DNA from: Schoenoplectus triqueter
Taxonomy: Eukaryota; Streptophyta; Magnoliopsida; Poales; Cyperaceae
DNA: 31,110 nt
Assembly: GCA_964058805.1 (NCBI GenBank)
Contig: CAXKVV010001813.1
Span: forward strand, 1-31,110
Reading direction: 5' to 3'
The first letter of the stretch is position 1; every line of letters begins with the position of its first letter. The translations under genes were made by a program, and so were the position numbers. The notes under the pieces were generated by a model. The model did not search any database. It worked only from the letters and a program-made list of their open reading frames with translations, and was not told the origin of the DNA. This document shows positions 14,704-26,420 of the stretch, one piece after another.

Positions 14704-15285
14704 AGGTCTTAAGACATTATAGTTTAGGGTTGCAGACTTGTTCATATCTTGTTGACCGTTCAAATATAAATTTAAAGTTTAAAATTATGATTTATGATAT
14801 TGAATATTAAGACGTCATTTTTTATATGTTAGGACTTGAAACATTCGATTTTAGCACATTAAAATTTAGGTATATAGATTTGTCCATATTTTGATGGATA
14901 CTCAAATATAAATTTTAAGTTCAAAATATGATTTGTAATATTAAATATTAAAACATCGTATTTCTCGTGTTAAGACTTGAGATATTCAGTTTTAAGATAA
15001 TGAAGTTCAAGTATAAATACTTGTCAATATCCTAATTGTCATCCAATTATAAATTTTAGTTCAAAATATAATTTATAATATTAGATATTAAAAAAATTAT
15101 ATTTGTCTTGTTTAGATTTGAGACATTCAGTTTTAAAACATTGATGTTCATATATAAATACTTATTTATATCTTAATTATCATTCAAATATAAATTTTAA
15201 GTTTAAAATATGACTTGATATATTAAATATTAAGACTTCATTACTTTAGTATTAAAACTTAAAATTTCTGATATTAAGACTTCGA
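14704..15285. repeat. diverged tandem array, unit about 140 bp, four copies plus a partial
   Basis: Units open with an AAGACTTGAGACATTCAGTT-like phrase at about 14704, 14831, 14972, 15114 and (partial) 15254, so spacings are 127, 141, 142 and 140 bp. Each unit then has TATAAATACTTGT-like, TCAAATATAAATTTTAAGTT-like and ATTAAATATTAAGACTTCAT-like phrases in the same order. The copies differ at many positions, so the array is old. It stops just before the leader of the GRIP gene. Confidence 0.75.
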
Positions 15286-15289
15286 TTGT

Positions 15290-15937
15290 CTGCAAACGGA
15301 TGACCTGTTAATTTTAAAAATGTGATTCAACGACTTTTTCAGTTAGATAAAGATCGGAATAAAGATCTGCATGCAGGTCTCATTAATAAATCCCATCTTC
15401 TGATTATTTAAGATTTTTGAGAGTTGATCTCGCACAGAACTCGGTATCACTCGGCGCCTGCGCCACATGGCTTTCCTCGGTAACCGAAAGTGACAAAAAG
15501 TTGAAGAAAGAAACCAACAGTTTTTTCTATTTGGATTGGACTTCACTTCTTGCGACAAGGTAAAACTCCAAGCTTCTTCTCAGATCTCTCAATTTGATTT
15601 TCACAAATACTATTCTGTACTCTCGTCTCAATCCCCCGAAGTAATTTCAATCTGACAGCTGAAAGAAGGCGAAGTACTGTTAAGCACATTTGCAATTCTG
15701 ACAGCAAAATATTGAGTATTGTTATTAAAATTATGATTCTCGCTTTCTGGATCTGAAAGAGAGTATCGCTTGGATCTCAAGCGAATATTGAATTAGAGCT
15801 TTCTGGGTTTGACATTTATCTGTCAGTTATATTGAATGCCAACATTTAATGACAAGTGTTACATTTTGCGCTACTTCTTTCTTTCTCTTACTGTGCTCCT
15901 TGCTTTCTTTCAGGTTTAAGCTTCTTTCATCTTAAAC
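15290..15937 (+). promoter_or_regulatory. promoter and 5' UTR (with leader intron) of GRIP
   Basis: GC content rises at about 15420. A likely leader exon ends at 15559 (GACAAG then GTAAAA), and a leader intron runs 15560-15913, ending TTTCTTTCAG. The second leader exon carries 24 nt before the ATG at 15938. The transcription start is not fixed; no convincing TATA box was seen. Confidence 0.5.
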
Positions 15938-18900
15938 ATGGGTACTGAAGAGAACAATTTATCCCAAAAGCACATTGAAGAGCAATCATCAGAGAATAAT
16001 CAAACTGCAGATGGTGATATTGTAGATTCCCATTCAGAGAGTAATGAGACGGGCCATGAGCAGCCGATGCAGAATGCAGAGGAGCCTAAGGCCAGAGAAG
16101 GGCAAATCAGTAACGAATCAGACACAGTGAATAGATTAAATGAAGAAATAAGGAGGTTAGAAAAGGAAATTAGAGAACAAAAAGAGACCCAAAAGGCAGC
16201 TGAAGCAGCTTTGGGACATCTTAGAGTTGCACATGCCAAGGCTGATGGAAAGGCCCAGGAGCTATCCCAAAAGCTTGTTGAGTGTTAGTTCAGTTATTCT
16301 GTATATACGTTTGTTTATTAGGAATTCTTTTCAAACTCTTTAAATAGTTATTGGTTCACATAAGATTGAAAATGGGTTGGGCACAGAATAAACCAATACA
16401 TGGTTTGCTATGACAGTGGAAAAAAGGATTGCATGTTAGGGATTCCTTATCAGCAATGATATCAATTAGTTCTTACTTGTATTTGTCCTAGATCAAATTG
16501 TACACTTACAATACAATAATAGCAAGACAGTGAATATTGGAATTGTAAATTTTGACTCATTTTCCCTATTTGCATCACCATATCAAATTTGGGGAAGCCT
16601 ACAGAATCAAACTGAAGTTTATTTATGGTCTGTAGGTCCTAGGATTGAGAAATACTGCACAGATAATGATACCCAGTTGTCCGCAATGGAAGAAGTGTTA
16701 AATTTGACTGTTTCCTTTTCCTGTTAAGATTGAAAATCTTATATTTTTACATATCCATATGTTTGAGTTTGAATCCTTAAGGTTTTCCAGGAATACCCTG
16801 ATTTTTTTATTAGTTTTATTAGTCATCTTATCTTGAAGCAAGCGTATTGAAAACAAATATGTTATGTTTTCAGATTGGGTTTCATTTCTAGCCTACCCCA
16901 ATTTATTTAGGATTAAAGGCTTTGTTGTTGTTGATGTGTTCTGAAAACAAATGGTCAAATTCATAAAAATTATGAAACTTAACTGTTCATTTTGTTTTAA
17001 TGTAGCTGAAAAGAAATTGGAGCAAGAAATAAAAGAGAGGGATGAAAAGTATGTAGAACTAGATACCAAACTTCAGAGGCTGCACAAACGTGCCAAACAA
17101 CGCATCCAAGAAGTTCAAAAGGTATACAATTGTTTGTGAACCATGCCAGTGCTGGTACAAACTGCTAGTCTGGTCACAACTCACAACCATTGAAATTCAA
17201 TTTCACTACTTCTTGCTAACACTAATATATATTTTTTTTTCTTTTCTTGTCTTTTACATTTTTTGGTGGTCTTTGGACTTAGTAGAAATTGCGCTTAATA
17301 GTTAATAATATATTATATTCATATTTGAGTGATGCTATTGTGCTTCACGAAGCACAATGGCTAGTGTGTTTCGGACCCCAATCTCTAATTTCAAACTGGA
17401 TATGACCAATCTGAACTATTCAATCTAATCTTCATATGAAAATGTATTAGCAAAACAAAGTTTACATTTTTTAGAATTGATTTGTTATTTTTTCAGATGA
17501 GGAGAATAACTTGATCTAAGAATTCTTATTTGTAAAAAAACAATGATTTTCTGCCCATTCAAAAACATAGCAAAAAAAAATCTAAAAATGAAAATTTGTT
17601 TTGCTAACACATTATGAGATGAAGATTAGATTAAATTGAACGGTTCAGATCGGTGATTTTTTATTTGAAGTTATAGATTTGAGTCTGAAGTACCGCCCCC
17701 ATTGTGCTTCAATAAGCACAATAGCCTCACTCTTCGTATTTGTATATAACCGGCTTTCCTGACTTAAATTTTAGAACTGTAAAGAACACCTTAGGTTAGG
17801 ACAAATTCTCACAAGGTTGCCAAATCATACCTCAAGTTGCAAATTTGTATTGGATTTATTTTCACCTATTATCTTGCACCGACTTTTTCTATGTTTTAAT
17901 CTCTAATGGAGAGTGCAAATGGAGGAGAGAAATCTCAATATAATTGGTGATGGAGAAGTCGTAGAAGGATAATGAGGTGGTAGAGAAAAATGAAGAAAAC
18001 CTTGCATTAATTAGTCTCTTTGATGGGAGGAGATGGGGGTTAATGACAGTGACAAAAGCAATGTTTAATTGAGGTAGTCAGATCAATGTTGAGTGATTAT
18101 TTTATGGTTTGGATTATTGTTTGTGAACCACACGAGCAATTTTTTTTTTATAAGGTGATGGAGATGGTATGTTCCTACAAATATCAATGTAGTGATAATT
18201 TTTTCACACCTATTTCTTGGGTGGTCTTTGGAATCCTAGGGAGAAATTCAGCTAAAATGAAGCAACGTAGATGAAAAGTCTGTTGCATAAATATGGACAA
18301 GTATTGAGCTTAGTATGGTACAGATAAGAATTTTGAGAATAATGTATATGAGACGTTGACATATAAAAGGTTAATGAAATTGTAATGGCACATATTGCTG
18401 GCAGTATCGCTGAGTCATACTGTTTAAAATAAATAGATTTGTCTCTGATACATTATTGTAAAAGTGTAGCTGAGAGGCTCAGTACAGCTTAAATAATTGT
18501 TATCACTAGATTGGTCCAACAGCTTGAGTTAAGCTAAGGGTAAAGTCATTACTTCGTTGGAAACTCTGTTTGTAATCTGCAAAAGTTCTTTTTGACTGAT
18601 TGTATTACTTATTTTATTGCTTTTGTTAGGAAAAAGATAATCTGGAAGCCCGATACAAGGCTGAAGAGGCTGAGAAGATTGAGAGAGCTGTAAAAGCAGA
18701 GAAGCAAGCAGCACAACATGAGCTGGAGCGTGCCCATCACCAGGCCAATGAGGCCTTGCGAGCCCTTGATGGAGAAAGACAGCAATTACGTGCAGCTAAC
18801 AATAAGTAAGCTTTCAAATGAGCAAATAGGAATTATTCAGAGCAGGCTAGATCAAATAGTCAGGTGCAGCTGTTATGACTTTATCTCTGGGCCAAGCCAG

Positions 18901-21900
18901 AATTCCTGTTTATGCTTTATTTTTTTGGTTGCAACACACAAATGGATCAGATAACTGATATTTTTCATGCACTGTTTCCAATCCTGAAGTTTGATGCATA
19001 CAACTCCAAGACTAAAATCCTTTATGCAATTACGCTTCTAAAGATTTGTCAAATAATTACATTTTATACCATTGACAATTTTCTCTATGTCTAATTCTGG
19101 ATTCCCACTTGTTCTATGATATAGTATAGGTAAGTTGTAATTCTTGAAAGAATGCACTTGAAACTGAGTCTTGTGATGAGTACTGACAAAAAAGCAAAAT
19201 AGTGAGCCAATACAATTGGACATAACTGCATCAGATGAAATCATCAATTTCCTGCTGTAATGGATCTGTCCGTGCCAGTATTGAAATCTTTAGAACATTT
19301 ATATTATATAGGATTATCTAAAGTTATTTTCTCTGGCCTGTTTGAGGCTGGTATAACATGCTGTTGCGACAATCCTTGTACGCATGTCAGCATATAACAA
19401 TTAGGCCAAAATCAGAAATTTTAATCTGCCTTGTTTTCTGGTTTTGTTGATAAACAGTATCTTATGCAGTCTTAGTCATGGAAGTTGCTTATATGTTTAA
19501 TTTAGGTTGAAGGATGCTCTTGAAGAGATGCAGCGTGCATCAGAAGCTAAAGATAATGCCATGGAAAACTTGCAACAGACTATTTTAGAAAAAGATCAGG
19601 TACCCTTTTAGGGTTGATTTACTCTAAATAATTTTCTTGAGTTTATTTTTAAATTTGTTGCTTTGTAATTCTTAATTGAATGCATCTTTAGATGATAGAC
19701 CAAATCAAAGGTTCAATTCAATCAGCTGAAGAAAAAAGGCAAGCTTCTCTAACAGAGCTCTCAACTAAGCATCAAAAGGTCAGATATGTGAAGCTAAAAT
19801 ATAATTTACAAGTTCCTTTTCGAAACTTGATAGACTAATGACATAATGCTCTTCAGGTTAATTACCTAGCTGTGAGAAAGCCCCCTTTTTATAAGAAGTA
19901 GACTTTTGCCTCTTAAATTTCATTAAACCAAAGAAATAGGACATGAGAAGAAGTTTACAAAGAAGAGAGTAAAAATACAGTAATACAAGTACCAAAAACT
20001 ACCAAAACCAATACTGTAGTGCCGTGCTTACTGAATTGTTAATTATTATAAAAATACCAAAGTACCCCAAGCACCAAAAAATTGGAACCAATGCAATTAT
20101 TTTGTTTATACTTTTCATCAACATATTGTTTTATATTTCTTATTTTGATTATTTTTGTTTATTTTTCTTCTTTTGTTACATTCTGTATAATAGCAAGTAG
20201 AAAGTTTAGAAGCACAGTTGAAAGATGCTTTGGAAGAGAGAAACAAAGCTGCTGAAACTATTTCTTCTCTTCAGGTGAGATGGAAATGCAATATTTAAAT
20301 TGCTTGCTTTATCTCTTTTCCTTTGTTAGGCAATTGGAGGCCTGCCAAACCTCACACTTTCTCCATTCAACTCTGAAGCTCAAATTTGCCATTGGTCACC
20401 CAAACATTGTCAAAAAAATATTTTGCATTCAGCAAAAAACTTTACTGTTTTGACCTGTAGATGAATTAATGTCCCTCTTATTTCATGTAAATTTCTTTAA
20501 GTTTTTTAAACTTAATGATATCTAAATTAGAAGAACAGTTAATCTCTAATATGAGTTATTGCAATTAACAAGTGCTTATTGATATTCTTTTTCACTATTT
20601 GCCATGCATATTATTGTTTGATTTATTTTTTTGTAGGACATAAGCATGCCAACCCAATCTTTACATCTTGAGTAATTAAATGCCATAAGTCTGTGACTGT
20701 TGGAATTGTTAATCTTGTGCAATTTGAGGAGCAATTCATGTTATATTTAACCCTAGACCCTTCTAAAATATATAGGCTGTACTAGCAGAGAAAGACACGG
20801 AAATAGCGGAGATAGAAGCTGCCTCAACTGGAGAAACTGTTAGGCTAAAGGTGTTAATGGAGGAATGGAAGGGAGAACTCCTACTTGTTAAGAGCCACCA
20901 TGTAAGAGTTGCTACATTATGCATAATCTTTTGTTTTGTTAAGAAAAAAGAAGAGGAATATGCTGCTTTATTTTATAATGTTAGCTATTTTGTTATTTCA
21001 GGAAAAGGAGAGGCAAAATTGGGAGGCAAATTTGAAATCACTTAAATCTAAACTGGAGGAATCAGAGAATGTATTAGTGCAAATGGAGATTGAATCTACT
21101 AAAGCCAAATGTATAGTTTTTTTTTTCTTTTTTGTTAATAAGTTGATGATACTTAATTATATAAATCAGTGAAATGTGGGGCTCTATTGTTTTTTTTTTG
21201 AAGTAGTTGGTGAATAGCCTACTAAATAATTTTATTAATCAAATAAAGAGGATTATTACAGATGAGGCAATGGAAGAAATAGATTACTACAGTGGGGCTC
21301 TATTGTTAGAGTAAAAAATATCATAACAGTTTTTGAGTTATATTTTTATCCTAATTCAATTAAAAACCCCAATTAGTACAAATAAATATAACATTAATCA
21401 GCTATTGTGAGTAGCTTGCTACTGATTGGTATTTAGTGATGCCAAATCTGCATGGTAAAATGTTGTCACAGTAACTTTGCTTCATATTTTTTTTGCTTAT
21501 TGTAGAAATAATAGTTGTTGTGTTGTGCTGATTGAATTTAGGTCAGATGGAGGCTGAAATAAAAATGCAAAGCCTACTGGTACAGTTGCGAGATGCTGAG
21601 CTATCTGCAGCTAAAGATGAGGTACTGAAAGAATAGTAATTTGTTTTTACCCTGCAAATTAGAAATTTGAGCTTTTGGCAAAAGTTCCTTAGTTTACTGG
21701 ACAGGAGAGGATAGCAAGTAATGGTTCTTGTAGTTAGGCCACAACTTCTATTATGGTTTTATTGTTGTGTACCTGTGTTAGAAACCAATTATAACAATTT
21801 TATTATCTTACATAGATTAGTAGGTTAGAGAGTGAATTCTCAGCTTATAAGGTCCGTGCACATGCTCTTCTAAAAAAGAAAGAAGCTGAGCTGGTGGAGG

Positions 21901-24475
21901 CCAAAAATACTGATCTGGTCAAAGCTCATGAGGAGTCCATCACAGTATGGAAATCAGTTCTATTTTTCCACTAAATTTCATTGTAAAATTTTGAAATAGT
22001 AATCTCAAACTAGCACACCATGTCATCTCTAGGAAGCTGAGAAAGAGGTTGCTGTGGCCTTAGCAGAAAGAGAAAAGGCAGTGCAGGAATTACAAGATGC
22101 TCTGTTGAAGCATCAGAAAGAAATTTGTGAGAGGTAAATCTTTTGTAAGCTTTGTAATAGAGTTATTTTGACATAATTCTAATATTTATTTTAATTTAGG
22201 GATGCTGCCCTTGCTGATGTGCATCTGCTTCTGAAAAATGCAAATTCAAAATTAAATTTGGTAAATACGCGGTACAATTCAGAGAAGGATTCTTGGCGCA
22301 AGAATTTAGAGAGTATAGAAGAAACTTGGAGATGTAATTTGCTGATTGATTAATATTTATTTCTTGTCATCATGATCATCACCCTTTTTTCACGTGTATC
22401 TTGTTGTAATGTGAATATTATGTAGTGAGATACCAAACATTGGAGGCTCAGAAGATGGACCAAACAGGAGATGATCTGAAGAAGGATTTAGATGAACTCA
22501 AGATCAAATACAAGAAATTAAAGGTTCTATTATAATGGTAGTCTGTACATATATAACAATTATTGGAGGACCCAGCACAAACTTCAAAAACCCAAATGAA
22601 CACAATTAAACATAGGTAGTCTGTACATATATAATGATAGTTATTGTAGTTTGTACATGTATAATGGTAGCTTTTATGTTTGACACTTCATCATTTATAT
22701 CAGTCTAATTCTTTTGTAGGAAGAACATGATACATTCAGAGAAATATCAGATAGAATGATGGAAGAGAAAGAAAAAGAAATTGCAAAGCTCCAAGAAGAA
22801 AACAAGGGTCTTTGTTACTCTCTAGAGTCTAGACCTCCTGTCAGTGTCTTAATAATCCTTTTTTTTCATATTTAAATAGTTGATCGGTTTTATTTTGAAG
22901 CTAGTATGCCCTACAGAAATTAAAACAAGTTTAGTCCATGAAAAAACAAATACAGGCACAACATAACAGAAAAAGTGGGAACCCACAAGCCATAAAATAT
23001 TACTAAATATACTAAATAGCTATATTACTTTCAAATATATCTTAAATGACTCTTATGACCTTAAAAATGAGAATGAAAATTGCAGTTTATGTTCTCCCTA
23101 GTAATTAAATTGTTGAGACAATGTGTGGTTTTCTTCTTATTTTTAGGTTGAAAATGGCGACAGACAAGCCTCTGGTATTGAAAATTTTTATTCTATTTTT
23201 CTCCCAAACATTTTATTCTTATTCTTTATTCCTAGATCTCATTTATTTTCTTTTTGCAGTAACATCAAAAAAGGACTCCCAAAGTCTCAGCATTGAAGTT
23301 GCTGAACAACAGATTCTTGTACTCTCTCTCTCTCTCACTCTCTCTTTCTTTCTCTTACAGAGGTTGGGTCTGTTTGTGTGTGTATGTTTGTGAATGCATA
23401 ACATCATTTGGAGAAAGACATTATTTCAACGGTGGGTTAAATTGAATATTTCAGATGCTGGCTAGACAACAAGCTCAGAGAGAGGAAGAACTTGCTCAGA
23501 CCCAGAGACATATCTTAGCACTTCAAGTAAGACATTTTTGTTAGAACCAATAATCACTCTTTTTCCATCTCCCTGATCAACTTTAGATATTTATCGCTCC
23601 ATTTTTTTTAATTTGATCTGCAGGAAGAGATTGAGGAACTAGAGTGTGAAAACCATCTCCACCATCAACAGGTTTAATTTCTCAATAATTAGCCATAGAT
23701 GTTTGTTCTTTTTTATCTTCTTTCGTACGTATGACTTTATGATGATATTTCAGGAAACCATGCTAAAGGATGAGCTAAGAAACATGGAGAGGTCACAAAA
23801 GAGAGAAGGCATCGATATGACCTACCTTAAAAATGTCATCCTTAAGCTTCTTGAAACAGGTTAGATGAATTTATGAAGTTGAGAAAGAAAATAATATTGA
23901 TTTAGTTGATTAATAAAAAAGGGGAAAAAAAGAACATTGCCATTTTGCAAAAAGGTAATATTCCGTGCTACTTGAAGTGAACATTCACAATGTTAATGAT
24001 GAGGTACAGTATTGGAAAAAAGTTTATGAAAAAGAACAAAAGATAGCTATTATTTGGCTAGAATAATTTCTTGCAACTGATCTGGAATGTTGTGTGCTAA
24101 TAATATTGTTGTGTTTTCTTAGCTAAGATAGCAGTTTTTCTTTTGGCAAAAAAGACTCCAAGTCAAAGATAAACAGACAAGCATGGTTTGCTAACTTTTG
24201 GGTTCCTACTTCCTTGTAGGGGAAGCCGACCGATTGCTCCCTGTTGTCGCAACTTTATTACAATTCAGCCCAGAAGAGGTAAAAGTAACAGGAAATAATA
24301 GTTTTTTTATTTTTTTTTTATTTTTATTGTATTGACCTATGTTTATTTTTTACTGCAGATAACAAAGTGTCAACAAGCCCAGAAATTTTCTAAAGACTCT
24401 TTGAGTCAGGCAGCCCCAGTGTCGGAGAGCGGAGCCACACAGGGATCTTTCTTTTCAAGATTTTCATTTACTTAA
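15938..24475 (+). CDS. GRIP: golgin GRIP, trans-Golgi coiled-coil tether
   Basis: Twenty-one coding exons join in frame to 761 aa (family about 790): 15938-16283, 17006-17121, 18630-18805, 19506-19599, 19692-19778, 20194-20274, 20776-20901, 21002-21110, 21542-21621, 21816-21944, 22033-22133, 22200-22333, 22426-22523, 22720-22839, 23147-23174, 23260-23318, 23455-23526, 23624-23671, 23754-23859, 24220-24278, 24359-24475. All introns are GT-AG. Recognised from EKKLEQEIKERDEKY, LHKRAKQRIQEVQK, LARQQAQREEELAQTQRHIL and the C-terminal GRIP domain (REGIDMTYLKNVILKLLETG, then LLQFSPEE), ending FFSRFSFT. The middle is almost continuous coiled coil. GRIP domains bind ARL1-type GTPases on trans-Golgi membranes; the conserved domain Tyr is Tyr692. 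The N-terminus (about 60 aa) is polar and variable. It appears intact, with no stop or missing domain residue. The introns after coding exons 2 and 8 carry transposon insertions. Confidence 0.96.
17327..17732. mobile_element. 406-bp inverted-repeat element in a GRIP intron
   Basis: The ends GAGTGATGCTATTGTGCTTC and, reversed from the right, GAGTGAGGCTATTGTGCTTA open inverted arms of roughly 150 bp. Just inside each end is a palindrome (GTGCTTCACGAAGCAC on the left; GTGCTTCAATAAGCAC on the right). The flanks are TTCATATTT (17318-17326) and TTCGTATTT (17733-17741), a 9-bp duplication with one change, as for Mutator-like elements. It has no open frame. It lies in the 1508-nt intron after coding exon 2 and resembles the element at 25987-26387. 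Confidence 0.85.
21192..21291 (-). mobile_element. short 5'-truncated LINE-like insertion with 16-bp target duplication
   Basis: GTGGGGCTCTATTGTT occurs at 21176-21191 and 21292-21307. The 100 bp between start with a T run and, read on the minus strand, end in TTTGATTAATAAAATTATTT, then a GC-richer stretch and a poly-A tail. A long target duplication plus terminal poly-A is the mark of target-primed reverse transcription, so this looks like the extreme 3' end of a LINE (or a SINE). It lies in the 431-nt intron after coding exon 8 of GRIP, antisense to it. Confidence 0.75.
22535..22668. repeat. three short repeats in a GRIP intron
   Basis: GTAGTCTGTACATATATAA occurs near 22539 and 22617, and a third form (GTAGTTTGTACATGTATAA) near 22646. 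Local duplication within the intron after coding exon 13; no function suggested. Confidence 0.7.
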
Positions 24476-25118
24476 CCGCAAAATATGAATTATTCTTTTT
24501 TTCTCCTCCTTTTGGGGCACCCCTAGATTAAATTATTTGTATCTTCTTTGTTTTCCAATTTTGATAAATATGTATTAATTAGATAAATAAATATATATAT
24601 AATTATATAATTATGGCTGCCAATGTCGTGTAGTAAAATGTATAGAAAAGAAATAGAGGTCTTATTCTGAAAAATTGTAGTTTTTAATTTTAGTAGAGTA
24701 CACTACAGTTTACTGTTAAATTGAAAGATATCATGATGAAATAATGCTTAGTATATGGCCGCTGACATTTAATGCTTTATAGCGTTCATGTGTTCCAAAC
24801 TTGTAATTGTTACAGAAGCACCTTGATATAAATTATTCCATGTAGTTTTTATTACTTCCTATTGGTTGTGTCGACTAATTTCGGTGTCAAACCCTTCAAA
24901 GCATATGCATCAAAATGCGCGTGGTGGTCTTATCTAAGTTTACGTCAATCTATTAATCCGTCTTTTTGATCTGCCAGTTAAGATATTTGTATCCTGAAGA
25001 TTTGAATTTGGTGCTTTTCAGATGTCGCTTAGGGGCCGATTTATAGGTAATTAATGTGACGCGGTGGTACCATGTATTAATCTGCTACCACAAAAATAGA
25101 TTAATAAAAATAGGGTAG
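24476..25118. other. GRIP 3' UTR and intergenic DNA
   Basis: The T-rich 3' UTR is followed by GATAAATAAATATATAT near 24580, a plausible plant polyadenylation region. After that nothing is recognised up to the inverted-repeat element at 25119. Confidence 0.4.
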
Positions 25119-25524
25119 GGATGTATTGACAACTATTTAGTTTGATAATTTTGACAACTAATTTAATATAAATTTAAAAATTATAAATATATTATTAAAC
25201 ATGAATTTATTATGTTCTAAATTTAATGTAGTTGGAGTATATTTGGTATTTCATCAAATATCATTAAATTTATTATTATGTTCTAAATTTAATGTAGTTG
25301 GAGTATCATTTGGTATTTCATCAAATATCATTAAATTTATACTGTTAAAATCATCATATAATTTTGATTGTATTTAATGGAATAACAAAATGATACTCAA
25401 ATTGTAATAAATTTGAAACATAATTAATAGAATATGTTTGTAAAGTTTTTTCTATTTTATTTTTTTTATGAATTTATTAATTTAGTTGTCAAAATTATGA
25501 AACTAAATAGTTGTCAAAGGATCC
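25119..25524. mobile_element. inverted-repeat element C with internal tandem duplication
   Basis: The left end (GGATGTATTGACAACTATTT) matches the reversed right end (GGATCCTTTGACAACTATTT), and the match continues through AGTTT.ATAATTTTGACAAC for about 48 bp. TTGACAAC occurs twice within each end. Inside, a unit of about 67 bp (ATGTTCTAAATTTAATGTAG onward) is present twice in tandem, near 25211 and 25275. It has no open frame. Confidence 0.8.
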
Positions 25525-25666
25525 GCGCATAAAAATATATGTTATATTGCACCTGGGTCTTGGGGACATTCTGGATATCGATAAGATAACGTTCCTTTTA
25601 GAAAAAAAAAATCTCCCATTAGGACGCGAAGTGAATATTATTCTACTGCGCATTACCTCAGTTTTT

Positions 25667-25977
25667 TATATATAATATTTATAATAATTACATTATTAAT
25701 AATAAAAGTGATGAAATTAAAATTTAAAAAATACGAATGGTAGCGCGTCACTGCTAGTGGCGTCTTTATTTTTTTTTTCTTTTCAGTATTTTTTTAAAAA
25801 AAAAATAAAGACGCCTGTGTGAGTGACGTTTTCCCACTAGCGTCAAACTACTTTAGAACGCACCAGACTTAAAAAAAATCACAAACACGCCACTCTCAGT
25901 AACGCGTTGTCATTCGTATTTTTAAAATTTTAATTTCATCATTCTTATTATTAATAATATAATTATTATAAATATAT
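25667..25977. mobile_element. inverted-repeat element D with nested A/T hairpin
   Basis: The outer arms of about 90 bp are near-reverse complements (TTTATAATAATTACATTATT on the left; AATATAATTATTATAAA on the right). They continue through a shared GATGAAATTAAAATTT block and AATACGAATG. Inside lies a second hairpin, GGCGTCTTTATTTTTTTT against AAAAAAAATAAAGACGCC. AGTGGCGT-like phrases recur several times. It has no open frame and abuts the foldback element at 25987 with about ten TA-rich bases between. Confidence 0.8.
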
Positions 25978-25986
25978 ATATATATA

Positions 25987-26384
25987 GAGTAATGTTATGG
26001 TGCTTCGCGAAGTAAAAAAAAATTGTGTTTCGCGTCCGTATCTCGAATTTAAAAGTTTAAACGGCCGATCCAAATCGTTGAGCATCATCTTCATATTGAA
26101 ATATCCTTGGAGATCAAATTTTATATTTTTTTGAATTTTTTTGATATTTTTTAGATGGGTACAAAGTCGCTTGTTTTGGATGGTGCAGAAATCTTTAGAT
26201 TAACAAACTTTGTACCCATCTAAAAAATATAAAAAAATTTAAAAAAATATAAAATTTGATCTCCAAGAACATTTCAATATGAAGATGATGTTCAACGGTT
26301 TGGATCGGCCGTTTGAACTTTTAAATTCGAGATACGGACGCGAAGTACAAAAAAAATTTTGTTTCGCGAAGCACCATAGCATTA

Positions 26385-26387
<3 letters not shown>
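25987..26387. mobile_element. long foldback element E (180-bp arms, 41-bp loop)
   Basis: Arms 25987-26166 and 26208-26387 are reverse complements along their whole length, at roughly 90% identity by eye, around a 41-bp centre. The ends read GAGTAATG.TATGGTGCTTCG, and the palindrome GTGCTTCGCGAAG lies just inside the left end (TTCGCGAAGCAC on the right). It shares this terminus with the element in the GRIP intron. The flanks are TA repeats, so the target duplication cannot be read. It ends about 270 bp before the leader exon boundary of the next gene. Confidence 0.9.

Positions 26388-26420
<33 letters not shown>
26388..26420. repeat. (TA)n microsatellite
   Basis: An uninterrupted TA run directly at the right edge of the foldback element, suggesting insertion into, or later growth of, a TA tract. 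Confidence 0.95.

Noticed and set aside
19880..20000. Possible second LINE tail in the GRIP intron after coding exon 5
   Set aside because: The minus strand has a TTTAATGAAATTT-like phrase before an A-rich end, but I found no flanking target duplication.
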